Shown here: piece after piece, positions 15,301 through 28,291 of the stretch | Layout of the letters: each line of letters begins with the position of its first letter | Position numbering within the stretch: the first letter of the stretch is position 1 | DNA from: Brachionus plicatilis | Taxonomy: Eukaryota; Rotifera; Eurotatoria; Ploima; Brachionidae | Assembly (NCBI GenBank): GCA_010279815.1 | Contig: QEOQ01000667.1 | Location: 62,001-126,000 of the forward strand | DNA length: 64,000 nt | Direction of reading: 5' to 3' | Position numbers and translations under genes: made by a program | Notes under the pieces: model-generated | Database searches by the model: none | Seen by the model: the letters and a program-made list of their open reading frames with translations, nothing else | What the model was told of the DNA's origin: nothing

Positions 15301-16311
15301 GTGAAGCCGTTCCCGGGCGACGAAAAGACAGTGAAGTGTGTGGGCACGTCGTCGGGCAAGAAGCGCAAAAACCTCGAGGAAGAGTTCCTCAACACGGTCT
15401 ATCCGTACAACATGGCAGTGCCCAACGAAGGCAAGGCCCAAGAGCTCCTCTGGTCGCTCAGCACACTCAACAAGTACTTGATCATCATCAAAGAGAGCAC
15501 GGTGCGCGACACCATCGAGGCGGCCGTGGGCTGCCTGCAAAATTTGACCGCGTGCTACTGGCGGCCCTCGGTGGTCATTCGCCAAGAGATACGCAGGCTC
15601 AAGGGCCTGCCCACTTTGGTCCACTTGCTCAAGTCCGACGAGTACGAGGACGAGCCCATTGTGAGTGTGACCGCGATTGCGCTTCGAAATTTGGCCATTG
15701 ACGCCAAAAACAGGGAGCTGATTGGAAAGTATGCCATGAAAGATTTGGTTGCCAAGTTGCCAGACCCGCACAGACCGCTGCCCTTCAGACTCAGCGTTCT
15801 CAACGAGGACACCATCACCGCCTCTCTCGCCTGCATCAACGAGTGCATCAAAAGCAACGACGACTTTGTCAAGTCGTGCTACCATGAGGGAGGTGTCAAG
15901 CGAATGATTTACATCACTCGCAATGGGCAGCATTTTCCCATTAAGATTGTCAAGTATGCGGCCCATGTGCTCGCCTCCATGTGGAAACACAAAAATTTGC
16001 ACGATTTGCTGAAAAAAGACGGCTACAAAGAGACAGACTTTACCAATGTGGCCAAGCAGATGGGCCTCAAGTCGCAGAGCACCAGTCCGGCTAACACGCT
16101 GCACAGACCCAGGGGAGATGTGAATATGAAGCCGAGCATGTCGGGCGCAACTAGCAAAAAAACAAAGAGTAAGGCCAAAAGTCAACCGAAAGGAAGTGAT
16201 GATCTGAATGAGATGCCCATTTACAGCCAAGTGCAGAGGACGCACACAAATGGATCGAACAAAAATTTGATTGTTACTAATGGATCGACGAATGCCGATT
16301 CGTGGGTCTAA
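3302..16311 (+). CDS. delta-catenin/ARVCF/p0071-type armadillo protein, four exons
   Basis: Exons are 3302-3866, 8211-8762, 8879-9472 and 14435-16311. They join in frame through GT-AG sites, all at phase 1, to give 1195 residues plus stop. The ATG sits in a favourable context (CACAATGG). The N-terminal half (about residues 1-570) is polar and low-complexity. The armadillo region starts near residue 576 with WRNPTLPEVIDYL and contains ANAAAYLQHLC, NSCGALRNLSYG and TAVLWNLSS, which are hallmarks of p120-family catenins. A basic KKRK lies near residue 879 in the family's loop. The C-terminus DSWV is the PDZ ligand typical of delta-catenin, ARVCF and p0071 and absent from p120 itself. By family, it should bind the juxtamembrane tail of classical cadherins at adherens junctions and regulate Rho GTPases. 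Intron 3 carries HAAO on the other strand. Coding exons, especially exon 4, are far less AT-rich than the introns. Alternative exons cannot be excluded. Confidence 0.93.
3867..8210 (+). other. Intron 1 of delta-catenin
   Basis: The intron runs from GTATTT to TTTTAAAAG. Almost all of it is AT-rich low-complexity DNA with no recognised gene. The exception is a less AT-rich patch around 4380-4640, described separately. A trinucleotide (TTA)n run lies at about 4335-4362. Confidence 0.7.
4377..4628 (-). pseudogene. Coding-like fragment, possible LINE 3' end
   Basis: The minus strand is open for 83 codons between a TAG and a double TGA. The peptide is charged and non-repetitive (IIQKCIRILRDDFDKQDLYR, then QNAQFSARCSRQKE). 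It has no convincing start codon. The stop is followed at once by an (ATA)n microsatellite, which resembles the 3' tail of a non-LTR retrotransposon. I do not recognise the protein. A LINE ORF2 C-terminus is the best guess, from position rather than from a motif. Confidence 0.3.
8823..8836. promoter_or_regulatory. Perfect palindromic X-box (RFX-type site)
   Basis: The sequence GTTGCCATGGCAAC is a perfect 14-bp palindrome. It fits the RFX X-box consensus GTNRCC-spacer-RGYAAC. It lies in the 116-bp second intron of delta-catenin and stands out as GC-rich in AT-rich DNA. RFX factors drive ciliary genes in animals. A role for this copy is inference. Confidence 0.45.
9373..9743. repeat. Tandem duplication, copy 1 (delta-catenin exon 3 end plus HAAO 3' fragment)
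   Basis: This unit holds the last about 100 bases of delta-catenin exon 3, the start of intron 3, and at 9594-9741 a diverged copy of the HAAO 3' coding end in antisense orientation. It repeats in the pieces 9744-9776, 10583-10620 and 11488-11775. The HAAO fragment is not a functional gene. The two source sequences share GAACAATT at the junction, suggesting a microhomology-mediated tandem duplication. Copy 1 supplies the splice donor used by the exon 3 model. Confidence 0.75.
9777..10582. mobile_element. TIR element splitting duplication copy 2, carrying a nested MITE
   Basis: Comparison with duplication copy 1 shows this 806-bp block is an insertion. Its flanks GATCCCTAT (9768-9776) and GGTCTCTAT (10583-10591) are a diverged 9-bp target duplication (7 of 9 bases agree). 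Its ends share an inverted TATTTCTTTTCATCAGC-like sequence. A second element, 9941-10288, is nested inside. No transposase is encoded, so it is non-autonomous. Confidence 0.65.
9941..10288. mobile_element. 348-bp MITE with long inverted arms
   Basis: The arms begin GTATTGTGAAATTCAAATAC and are near-palindromic over about 150 bp each. The block is flanked by AATTGTTTG at 9932-9940 and 10289-10297, a perfect 9-bp target duplication with one uncertain base at the right edge. A partial relative sits at 52204-52478. There is no coding capacity. Confidence 0.75.
10621..11487. mobile_element. Second insertion in duplication copy 2, with nested inverted repeats
   Basis: Alignment to copy 1 shows about 870 bp inserted between GTGGCATTAATGTATA and AACAACCCTTAC. 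The ends form a diverged inverted repeat of about 75 bp starting TATGTTCT. A second inverted pair, around 10965-11035 and 11385-11440, shares GGAAAAAATTCCA. It may be a composite of two elements. The target duplication is not clear and no protein is encoded. Confidence 0.5.
11631..12506 (-). CDS. HAAO: 3-hydroxyanthranilate 3,4-dioxygenase
   Basis: An intact intronless gene of 291 residues, close to the animal enzyme's length. It opens the ring of 3-hydroxyanthranilate to 2-amino-3-carboxymuconate semialdehyde, the step before quinolinate in the kynurenine pathway, in the cytosol. The cupin iron ligands are visible as His47, Glu53 (EDYHIEQGEELFYQ) and His91 (LPARIPHSPQR). Arg43, Arg95 and Glu105 fall at the substrate-binding positions known for the family. 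It is a bicupin of animal type, without the C-terminal cysteine pairs of the bacterial enzyme. It lies wholly inside intron 3 of delta-catenin on the opposite strand. A second copy of its 3' end sits at 9594-9741. The ATG chosen is the first one and gives the usual N-terminus. Confidence 0.95.
   Translation of the reverse strand: MANVINVSKWIEENKSSFNLPVCNKLMHNEQLVVMFVGGPNQREDYHIEQGEELFYQLKGDMCVKIIENGQHKDVHIKEGEFFLLPARIPHSPQRTAGSIGLVIERKRSLDETDAVRWFVPNSTQVLYEKWFHCKDLGTELIPLIKTFFASEEYRTKIPGQNVQSEQPYSLNNVTLDRQGHGPFNFEARVKSIESDSANLAPHDLQFSVMVLKNGQHEFEHFYQNGLDLWLWLLKGSAQLTLNCSNTNKQQSKKLFTNDSFLVTPSDYQKLGIEVDEEALLIVIGQDPGKK
12507..14434 (+). other. Remainder of delta-catenin intron 3
   Basis: This is AT-rich DNA between the HAAO start and the acceptor TTCTATTTCAG. 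The first few hundred bases must hold the HAAO promoter, but I see no decisive motif. A 16-bp inverted repeat (AAATTAAGTTAATTTA) lies at about 13053-13090. Nothing else is supported. Confidence 0.6.
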
Positions 16312-17178
16312 ACAGTTTTTTTTTTTTTTTTTTTAAATTTAAATATTTTGCTTATTTTAAAAATTTTTCGAATTTTAATTAAATAAATTTTGGCTCCTAA
16401 TTAAGGCTTTTGGGACTAATTGTGATTTCAAATGTTTTGATTTGATGATTAGATTAGTTGTTTTTTTTTTGACTATTTGGTCAGCTTTTAAGGATATTAA
16501 TTGAATATTTTAAATTTAAATTTTCGTTTTTTTTTTTCGACAAATTTGGACAATTGTTCGATTTCATGTTTTTTTCTTTTTTTTATATGAATTTTTTTTT
16601 CTCTCTTTCATTGTAAATTTTAAAAGTTTTTTTTTTAAATTAAGAAATAATAAATTTAAATTAAATTGAATTTTTTTTCGTTTTTCTTGGAATTTTCATC
16701 TCTTTAAAATATTCCTAAAATTCTTATTTTTTTATAAGAATTTTAGTTCGAGTACCACAAAATTTGAATAAAATGCCCCAAATTTTTTAATTTTGAAAAA
16801 CAAAAGGCAGAACCTTACTTTATTTGAATTACAAAATTGACGTACTTTTTCTTAAATTAGTATTTAAATGGGTATTTATTAATACAATTGGGTATTTAGC
16901 GAAAAATCACTTTGGATATTAGATATTTTATTTATTTGTTTTCTGTTTTGTTTTGTTTTCAGAATAAGTTAAAAAATAAAATAAAAAAAAAATAAAATAA
17001 AGTAAATAAGCTAAAAATATGAAAGTTGAAAAGACATAAATTGGAATAGATTGTATTTATTTTATTTATTTATTTATTTGTCTAAAAAAATCAAATGAGT
17101 GTATAAAAATTCTTTTAGAGTATTAATTTATCTTAGTGGTTACATTTTTAAATAAAAACAATATAAATATTCATATTA
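16312..17178. other. 3' flank of delta-catenin
   Basis: It opens with a poly-T tract directly after the stop. Several AATAAA hexamers follow (for example 16649-16654), any of which could be the polyadenylation signal. A (TTTA)n run lies near 17050-17080. No gene is seen. Confidence 0.5.
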
Positions 17179-17695
17179 ATGATTAGAAATTTAAAATTAT
17201 TACATGACAAGAAAACGAATAATTATTACACAAATAAATTAATAGATATATTACACAAGAGAATGCTTGCGCCAGAATATTACAGCAGTCAGGAGGAAAC
17301 CGATGTTGAGACCGAGAAAACAGTTCATGAATCCCAAAAGACGAAAAGAAAAATGCCCACTTGGGAAATTATTCATACATTTGACAAAGCCGATGATGCA
17401 GAAAAAATTATAGGAAAGGAAGGGTCAAAATGCACCAAATATGATACAGCTGCAACGATGCTAAATTTTCTTTATTTCTCTCATCAATAAGATTATTAAA
17501 TAATAATTCGATGCCTACTCATTTTCATGCTGATGCAACTTACAAGCTAGTTTGGTAAGGGCTCCCTTTACTAACTGTAGGAACTATTGATGAAGATTGA
17601 GTTTTCCATCCTTTTGGATTAGTAATAAGTTTAAATTAAAAAACGGAGGATTTTGAATTTTTATTTTCAAGTGTTCGAATTTTTCTTGTACCCAA
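17179..17695 (+). pseudogene. Mutator-like (MULE) transposase fragment
   Basis: The first 103 codons (to 17490) contain a WEIIHTFDKADDAEKI stretch. After a frameshift the frame from 17511 reads THFHADATYKLVW, then GLPLLTVGTIDED, then FHPFGLVISLN and KTEDFEFLFSSVRIF. The order DATYKL, VGT-D, HPFGL, then E/K-T--DF-F-F-S matches the MULE transposase domain, with the first Asp of DATYKL as a catalytic residue. Stops at 17556 and shortly after, plus the frameshift, show it is dead. Both ends are missing. It could explain how the 9-bp-duplication elements in this window once moved. Confidence 0.65.
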
Positions 17696-19250
17696 TAATA
17701 ATTTTTATAATACCCAAAAATCATTTTTATAATACTCGACAATAATTTTTATGTACCCAGTTTTTATTTCTATTTCAATAATTTTGACAAAAAATCAATA
17801 CCCAAAAAATATGATTTTATTTTTTGGCTAGATTTCTAATTCAAAAAATTTTAAACATTAATTAGATCTATTTTGAAATTTAATTTTAAAAATTCAAATA
17901 AATAATAAATTAAATGCTTTAAAGTTTGTTCAGAAATTAATCTTTTTGGTTAGAATTGAGTAGTAGATCAATAATAGCTATTAGACAAGTAAATGTAGAT
18001 TTTAGAATTAAAAAATTACTTAAAACTTAACGATACTCACGCTTCTGCATCGTACCGCACAACTCAAGATATTTATTCACAAAAGGTGGTATTTATTATG
18101 TCATCAAATATCTAAAATATTTCATCAAAAAAAATGAAATTTATCACCAAATTTGATATAATTTCTTCAAAAAAAAAATATTCATATCAAATAAAAAAAA
18201 ATTCATCATCAAAATACACGAAAATTTAGATAAATTAATTAGAAAATATTCATCAAAAATTTTTTTATCATAAAATAAAAAAATTAAATATAACCAAAAT
18301 CAATTAAAATATAAAATATAAAAACAAAAACTATTTCAATTATACTTTTTTGACTAGCCAAGGTCAATCACGAGTTGTTTTTTTTTACCAAAATAAAGTC
18401 TCCTAGCATTATCAGGAATCTTAGTAAATTATTCTGTACAGCAATATTTATACAATGCTAGTCAAAAAGTTATGCATACTAGCATTGTATATATATTGTT
18501 GTTCAGAATGCATAATATCTGCGACAATCACATAAAATTTTCCTATATTATAACCCATTATTTTCATTTACATCAGCTATATATATCTGTGAGGTAAACT
18601 TTCATTATTTACAAAATCATAGAAATTTTTCTAATTTTTTTTTCAAATTCGAATCTTGGGTTTTTTTTGAACTAACTCTTGGTTTAATTTGAATTGGGAA
18701 TTAAAAAATTATAATTGAAAATAAAAATATAAAATTATTTGCTTGCAAAATTGCTAGTATAAGTATTTAAATCATATTTAAAATTCAATAATTTTACATT
18801 AAATTTAAAAATAATCTATAATATTTTATTTGATGTATTGTTATAAAGATTTAAATAATTTTAATATTCAATTTTGGATCCATTTTTTTTCTAAACCAAA
18901 TTATCATTTTTCTTTTAATTAATTTAAACTTTTAAATTATTATATTTTTTTTTCAAATTAAAATTAAAATTTTTTTTTATTCGAACATATGTAGAAGTAT
19001 TTGAAAACTTGTATTGCGATAATTCTTTAATTTTTTGAAATTATTTCTTTTGTAACTTTATTTTATTTCTCTCTCTCTTTCTTAAAATATTAATCTTTCA
19101 GTGATACTGTGATTTAGTAAGCCAGTCTCGTGTATGAAAACGTTTTTATGAACTCTATTTAAACTTTTGAAATTTAGAAAAGTTTTGAGAAATAAAAAAG
19201 TATTTAATCATTTTTTTTATTTAATCCTAAGCCTGTTCAAAACGTTTACA
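17696..19250. other. Gene-free, repeat-like AT-rich stretch
   Basis: Repeated AATACCCAAAAA-type phrases lie at 17690-17810 and resemble phrases near 55900-56040. A small hairpin at 18431-18509 is listed separately. No gene is supported. Confidence 0.5.
18431..18509. repeat. 79-nt hairpin with 32-nt arms
   Basis: Arms 18431-18462 and 18478-18509 are complementary at 29 of 32 positions, or 30 if a G-U pair is counted, around a 15-nt loop. The size resembles a pre-miRNA. A tiny MITE is equally possible. The strand is not determined. Confidence 0.5.
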
Positions 19251-19303
19251 TTTGGTGATAGCGGTGTTTGATTGAGTTTTTTTGTTTATTTGGTTCTTAG
19301 AAG

Positions 19304-19531
19304 ATGGACGATAAAAACATTAGTGTTAAGAGTTATGATGGTTGTGGTGATCCAAAGGAATTCAAAAGGATGTTCGAGTTGAATTCTATTATATTTAATT
19401 GGGATCCAGGGAAGAAATTCACTATTTCACCTTTGTTGTTAACAGGTAAAGTGGCTCGCGTGTTCGATGAAATAAAGAAGGAAGAAAAAGCAAGCACTGA
19501 TATTATTTTTGAGATTCTAAAAACTGGGTGA
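19304..19531 (+). pseudogene. LTR-retrotransposon gag N-terminal fragment
   Basis: A 75-codon frame (MDDKNISVKSYDGCGDP, then KRMFELNSIIFNWDPGKK and LLLTGKVARVFDEIK) has the layout of a Ty3/gypsy gag start: short leader, then -W------ and L-G-A. About 50 bases upstream, TTTGGTGATAGCGGTG resembles a primer-binding site next to a lost LTR. The frame ends abruptly and no pol follows. It looks like a truncated remnant unrelated to the intact element at 45 kb. Confidence 0.45.
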
Positions 19532-19639
19532 TCACTCCGGTTGATCGTTCCGGTTGATCACTCTTAGCGCTCCTTTCATTTTTGCATCCAATGTTTTTTG
19601 ACCACCTTGCTTTTCAAGAAACTTTTTCGCATCTGGTGA

Positions 19640-20095
19640 ATTACCTGATAACTTGGAAAGAGGCCAATATCTCAACAATTTTCAAAAAAGGAAAAAAAAC
19701 TGATCCTAATAACTAAAGGCCGGTTTCTATGACATCAATAGCTTCTAAGATAATGGAGAGAATAATTAGGGATGTTATGATGAATCATCTTGAAAATTAT
19801 AGTCTCATTGCAAAAGAGCAACACGGATTTATCCCAAAAAGATCTTGCTTGACAAATTTACTCGAAACCATCGTAATATCAAAATAACCGAGGCTTCAAA
19901 CTGTGGATTTATATCTATACTTGTATTCATGGACTTTGCAAAAGCTTTTGACAAGGTATCACACTGCAGGCTATTAGTAAAGTTAGAGACATATGGTTTT
20001 GATAATAGACTAATAAGATGGATTAAAACTTTTTGATTGGCAGACGTCAAAGAGTGGTAATGGGAGGCTGTACCTCAGCTTGCTTTGGTAGCAAT
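19640..20095 (+). pseudogene. LINE reverse-transcriptase fragment
   Basis: The frame reads WKEANISTIFKKGKKTDPNN, then a stop in place of the usual Tyr, then RPVSMTSIASKIMERIIRD and EQHGFIPKRSCLTNLLE. After a frameshift it continues VFMDFAKAFDKVSHCRLLVK, which is motif A of non-LTR reverse transcriptases of CR1/Jockey type. The YADD motif C, the endonuclease and ORF1 are absent. A poly-A tract follows at about 20107. The sequence differs clearly from the LINE at 41-45 kb, so it is a second family. Confidence 0.8.
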
Positions 20096-20421
20096 TTTGC
20101 ATGTAATAAAAAAAAAAAAAAAAAACCATTCATATACTACATCACCTATGCATTTTGAATTTTAAATTAATCTTTTTTTTTTTTTCAACTCGTTAGATTT
20201 TTAGACCGATCCAATCAAGCAAATTAACCAGATTAATAAAGCTTCATAAAGATCCCAATCAAGGTAACTCAAATTCTTTTTTTTTTTAATCCGATCTGGT
20301 GGTATGACCCATTCCTGTTCTAGTTGCTAAACCTTCCCACCTTGAAGGCTCTTGAATCCTCTACTCTTTTCTTGAAGAGTTTTTTGCTTCTGGATGTGAT
20401 AGTCTCTGTTTTTAAATTGTT

Positions 20422-20663
20422 CTAACTTTCAACAACTCTATTCAACAGAAAATGTTCTATGTAGCCATTCTTGGTTAACTGCTTTTCCAAGCGGTGTTTG
20501 CTTCCATGAACGCTATGCGCTGGTCCATCGACTGTAATGGAAATCATCAACTTATTAGAGCTGTGCCAGTCCACTCTACTTAGTCCAGTACTTATTTTGA
20601 AGTCCTTGATCAAAAATAAATTATCATTTTTTTTGAATAGTTCTTTGTGAGTTTTGCCCAAGT
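20422..20663 (-). CDS. Unrecognised exon-like fragment with a VDGPAH motif
   Basis: A minus-strand frame of about 79 codons begins just after an acceptor-like TGATCTTTCCCAG and ends in TAG. The peptide is well mixed and markedly less AT-rich than its surroundings. It contains ISITVDGPAH, then KHRLEKQLTKNGY. The pattern (hydrophobic)-DGP-H followed by K-R---L---GY resembles RAP-domain or DUF559-type PD-(D/E)XK folds. The match is by eye and short. No other exon was found, so it may be a gene relic or one exon of an unannotated gene. Confidence 0.3.
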
Positions 20664-20699
20664 CTGGGAAAGATCAATAAAAAAACAATTATTTTTTTA

Positions 20700-21348
20700 A
20701 TTGTAAATAATACTTTTTCTATCACCAGAAATTTGAGTCAAATTATTTAAATTGTATAATGTAAAAGTAAAATATTTTTAAAACTTTCAAAGACTTAATT
20801 TCGATAATTTTGAAATTTTTTCACTTAACGTATTTGCTCGAATTTAAAGACATGTCGTTAAATAATCTTTTTAATGTTATAAGACCCTGTCGTTAATTCT
20901 GGATACCCATGTATAACGACATGCCGTTAAAATCGAACAATTACGTTATTTTAATCTTGATCGTTTCAGCAAAGTAATCAGTAAAACTATAACCTTTAAA
21001 GCTATGAAAAACTTAAAAATTTAATTTGAGAGAAATTAAAAAAACAAGATAAATTTGAGAAAGACTTAGATGGATAGAATATTTTTTTTTAGAAATAAGA
21101 ATGAAGACTGAAATTATAAAAATAAAAACGAAGTAAGAAATAATAAATGACGTGCCCTAAGGATCTTTTCTTGAACTTTGTATGTTAATAATTTACAAAA
21201 AGAAGCCTTTGAACATTTTTCAATGCCAGTATAACTGAATATGTCCTAATATTTGGTAATGCATTTAGATAAAGACACCTGAAAATTGAAATATCAAAAA
21301 AGATTGAATCTTAAAAGTGCAAATACGATTAGAATTTTCTGTTCAAGA
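20700..21348. other. Gene-free AT-rich stretch
   Basis: Three phrases related to GACATGTCGTTAA or GACATGCCGTTAA lie between 20828 and 20935, two in direct and one in imperfect form. Nothing else is recognised. Confidence 0.4.
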
Positions 21349-21356
21349 CTTAAGGA

Positions 21357-21706
21357 CAGAGTTGGTTAAAAGTCAAACCCTAAAGTTTGAATTTTAAAGT
21401 CAAAGTCGACTTTGACTTTGAAATTATTTTGGAATCAAAGTAAAAGTCAGAATTTGACCTTTGAATTTTTTTTTATACTTTAAAGTCTTGGCTTGGACTT
21501 TCATTTTAATAATTTAGACTTGAACTAGGCTGCCAAAAAAACTTGCTGGAACGGCAATCCATCTGTCAGGATCACATTCATATGATATTTTGCCGTTCCA
21601 GGTAGCTACTTTAGCGGCCTACAAAATAAGAACCCTTAAAAGCGCAATTTAAAAAAAAAAATTAAAGTCAAAGTTTTGACTTGACTTTGACTTTTGACCA
21701 ACTCTA
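21357..21706. mobile_element. 350-bp hAT-type MITE
   Basis: It starts CAGAGTTGGTTAAAAGTCAA and ends TTGACTTTTGACCAACTCTA, so the termini are inverted. The interior repeats AAAGTCAAAGTC in both directions, giving foldback potential. Flanks are CTTAAGGA (21349-21356) and TTTAAGGA (21707-21714), an 8-bp duplication with one mismatch. A CAG-start TIR with an 8-bp duplication is the hAT signature. There is no transposase. Confidence 0.7.
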
Positions 21707-22299
21707 TTTAAGGATGATAGTGAAAGCATTCAAAAATTACAAAAAATAGCATTTAAAATGATATAATTAATTAATCATCATATGAAGGTAGAAGGAGAAT
21801 CTCATTATGTTTAATTTAGCTTGGAAGAAACAAAGTTAGATCTACAACTTGTGATTAGCTTTCTAAAAAAGCAAATCCAAAAAGGAAGTAAAAAATTTCA
21901 AAGTTTTTTATAAATTTGTTTATTAAAATTAATTTTCGTTTTTTTTAGTAACTCGTTAAGAAAAAAAAATTAAAAACTTTGATTTTTTCAAATTGCATTA
22001 ATTGATATCTAAGTGATTTTCAATGACATTTTATCAATATGTATTTTCTTTAAATTATTATTTTATTTATTTTTTAAATAATGAAAATTATTAAAAATTT
22101 TAATTTTAGACCAGAAACCGTAGTCTATCAGGAATCTAAAATGAAAAAACTTGCAAGCTGTCTTTGTGCCAATAAATCTTGGTCTGTATCTTAATAGCGT
22201 TCTTGAATATTCGAATTTTCAAAAACATTGGAATTTTAGTGCTTTGATTATTTTTTTCTGGTCTACTGCGGCTTGTCTTTATATATATAAGATTTATTT

Positions 22300-22655
22300 G
22301 AGGTTGTGAAGTTGATTTCAATTCGATCATTTCAATTCAGAAAAACTTTAATAACTTTTTTACTAAAAGAGATAATTTAGTTCTATAAAATGCTCAATTA
22401 TAAGCAAATTTGCTTAATTCAGTAAAATAAGTCTGCAAAATACTCTGCAATTTTATGCATTTTGCACGCCATTAAAAAGTATTCAAATTAATTGTGCACT
22501 CACTTTGCAGAGTTTTTGCAGACATATGTTTTCGGATTAAGCAAAGTTGCTTAAACTTTAAGCATTTTACAGAACTAAATTATTCCTTATAGTAAAAAAG
22601 TTATTCAAATTTTTCTGAATTGAAACGATCGAATTGAAATGAACTTCACAGCCCC
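22300..22655. mobile_element. 356-bp MITE with perfect 9-bp target duplication
   Basis: Perfect GATTTATTT copies flank it at 22291-22299 and 22656-22664. The termini are GAGGTTGTGAAGTT and its inverted GGGGCTGTGAAGTT counterpart. The arms stay complementary for about 170 bp each, including TCTGCAAAA/TTTTGCAGA, so nearly the whole element is a palindrome. A 9-bp duplication with long TIRs fits Mutator-like elements. It has no coding capacity. Confidence 0.8.
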
Positions 22656-22730
22656 GATTTATTTATACCATTTTAAGATATCTAAAAAAAGGGGTCAAGT
22701 CATTTTTAATAGAGACCAAGTATATATGTC

Positions 22731-22978
22731 TCAAATAAATTGCCAAACTTTAAGTTTTCTAATGAGAAATTATAAAACTTAAGAAAAAATATATAATTAT
22801 AATACTTAAATTACAAACAAAAAAAGAAGCTCTTTTTTTAAAAATTTCTAATCCTTAAGTATTTTTTATAAAATTTGCTTAAGTTTTTTTGTTTATAATT
22901 TAAGTATTATAATCATATAATTTTTCTTAAGTTTTAAAATTTCTCATAAAAAAACGCTAAGTTTGGTAATTATTTTTG
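22731..22978. repeat. Inverted-repeat element, about 85-bp arms
   Basis: The left arm (about 22731-22820, with TTGCCAAACTT and GAGAAATTATAAAACTTAAG) is the reverse complement of the right arm (about 22895-22978) with scattered differences. It is probably another MITE. I could not fix a target duplication. Confidence 0.55.
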
Positions 22979-24380
22979 TTAAACAAAAATTCAATGCAAA
23001 TTTAGTTAACCTTATCAGTTATGACTAAATTTACAAAAATTAAATAAATCCTCATAATGATTTAAAAATACTACATATCCCCTATTCTGCAAGTGAGTTT
23101 AAACATGGAAAATTATAATCTAGAATTGAGCTAATAAACTTTTTATAGAGAAAAGTGAGTAAAAAAGAATTAAGCTTCAATTTATGAAAATAAAATTTTG
23201 ATATAAATGCATTTACTTTCTTCATTTTGCTAACAAACAAATCATTCATTAGTCATAGTCAAGACCCAAAGCTTTTTTAATATTTTTAAAAAAGTTAAAG
23301 TCTAATGATGAAATCAAATTTAAAATATTCAAACAGAATTAAAATAAATGTTTATTCGAACATTGAAAAATCAAAATCAAAATTAAAATAAATTTTGCTT
23401 GATTGAAGTTTGATTGAAATTCTATCAAAATGTTTAAATTTAGTAAAATTTTTAAATTTCTTTAATTTTTTATTTCTTAATTTACAATTATTTGTAAAGT
23501 GTTTTAATTTTCTTTATTTGATTTTTTTGATTATTTTTTAGATTTTAATTAAAATAAATTATACCACATAAAATACTTTTTTTCAAATATTAATAAAAAT
23601 AATTCAAATAAAAATTATTGCTTCTAAATTAAATATACATTTTTCATTTTGAACAAATTTTTTTAGATAAAAATTAAATTCATATGTTTAAAGTGAGATC
23701 TCAAGTGACTTTGATTTCATCACTAGAAAATGAAAGGATTTTAATATTTTTGAGTTGTTAAAAAATCTAAATTTTGAAGTGGATTTTGATGAGAGTAGAA
23801 TATAATTAAAATTTTGAAAATCGTGTTGCAGCTGAGGGCTTCATTTCAATCTAAAGATCAAAGTGAGTAAAAAATCTTTCAATATTGTTTATTTAAAAAT
23901 AAACTTGCACAAATTAAGTTAATAAAGTTTAAGCAAACATTTTTAATTAAAGTAATGAACTATTAGCTTTATTCTAAATCAGAATCAATGGAACAATAAC
24001 AACTTCTTTCTTTATTTATATATATATATAGACATATTTAAACCATTAAAAAGGTTTGCTTTGCATTCGTACAAAACAATTGACTCGTTATTTTGCAAAT
24101 GTTCGGATTTTAAAATGTCTTTAAAATCGTTCTATCTAAATCTCATTTGACTCAAATAAGTCCTAAAAAAAATGATCACTCATAAATGATGGCATATTTT
24201 ATTCAGTTTAGCTTCTGAATTTTACCCTAATATTTTCCTAGACTAAAGAATTTCTTTTACATAATTTGGCAACAAAAAAATTAACACTTCATTTCATCAC
24301 AAATTGACTTTTTGAAAATGCAAGTTAACAACTAAAAAAATTTTTTGTGTGAGATTAAAAAACTTGTCTGAAACTAAAAT
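22979..24380. other. Gene-free stretch, 3' flank of the ELAV gene
   Basis: AT-rich DNA with a (TA)n run near 24018-24030. It should contain the 3' UTR of the minus-strand ELAV gene next to 24381. Nothing else is supported. Confidence 0.5.
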
Positions 24381-28194
<3,814 letters not shown>

Positions 28195-28266
28195 TCAATG
28201 ATGATAAAATTAAAATGAAACATGTGTTTCTCTATGAAAAATCTTCTACGTTTGTTTTTTTTTTTT

Positions 28267-28291
28267 NNNNNNNNNNNNNNNNNNNNNNNNN
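28267..28291. other. Assembly gap (25 N)
   Basis: A run of 25 N follows a poly-T tract, upstream of the ELAV start. The true gap size is unknown. Confidence 0.99.

Noticed and set aside
15256..16245. 329-codon minus-strand frame opposite delta-catenin exon 4
   Set aside because: It lies antisense to conserved armadillo coding sequence and has no domain. It is a shadow of the real gene.
22136..22330. 64-codon minus-strand frame
   Set aside because: It overlaps the left end of the MITE at 22300 and has low-complexity composition.
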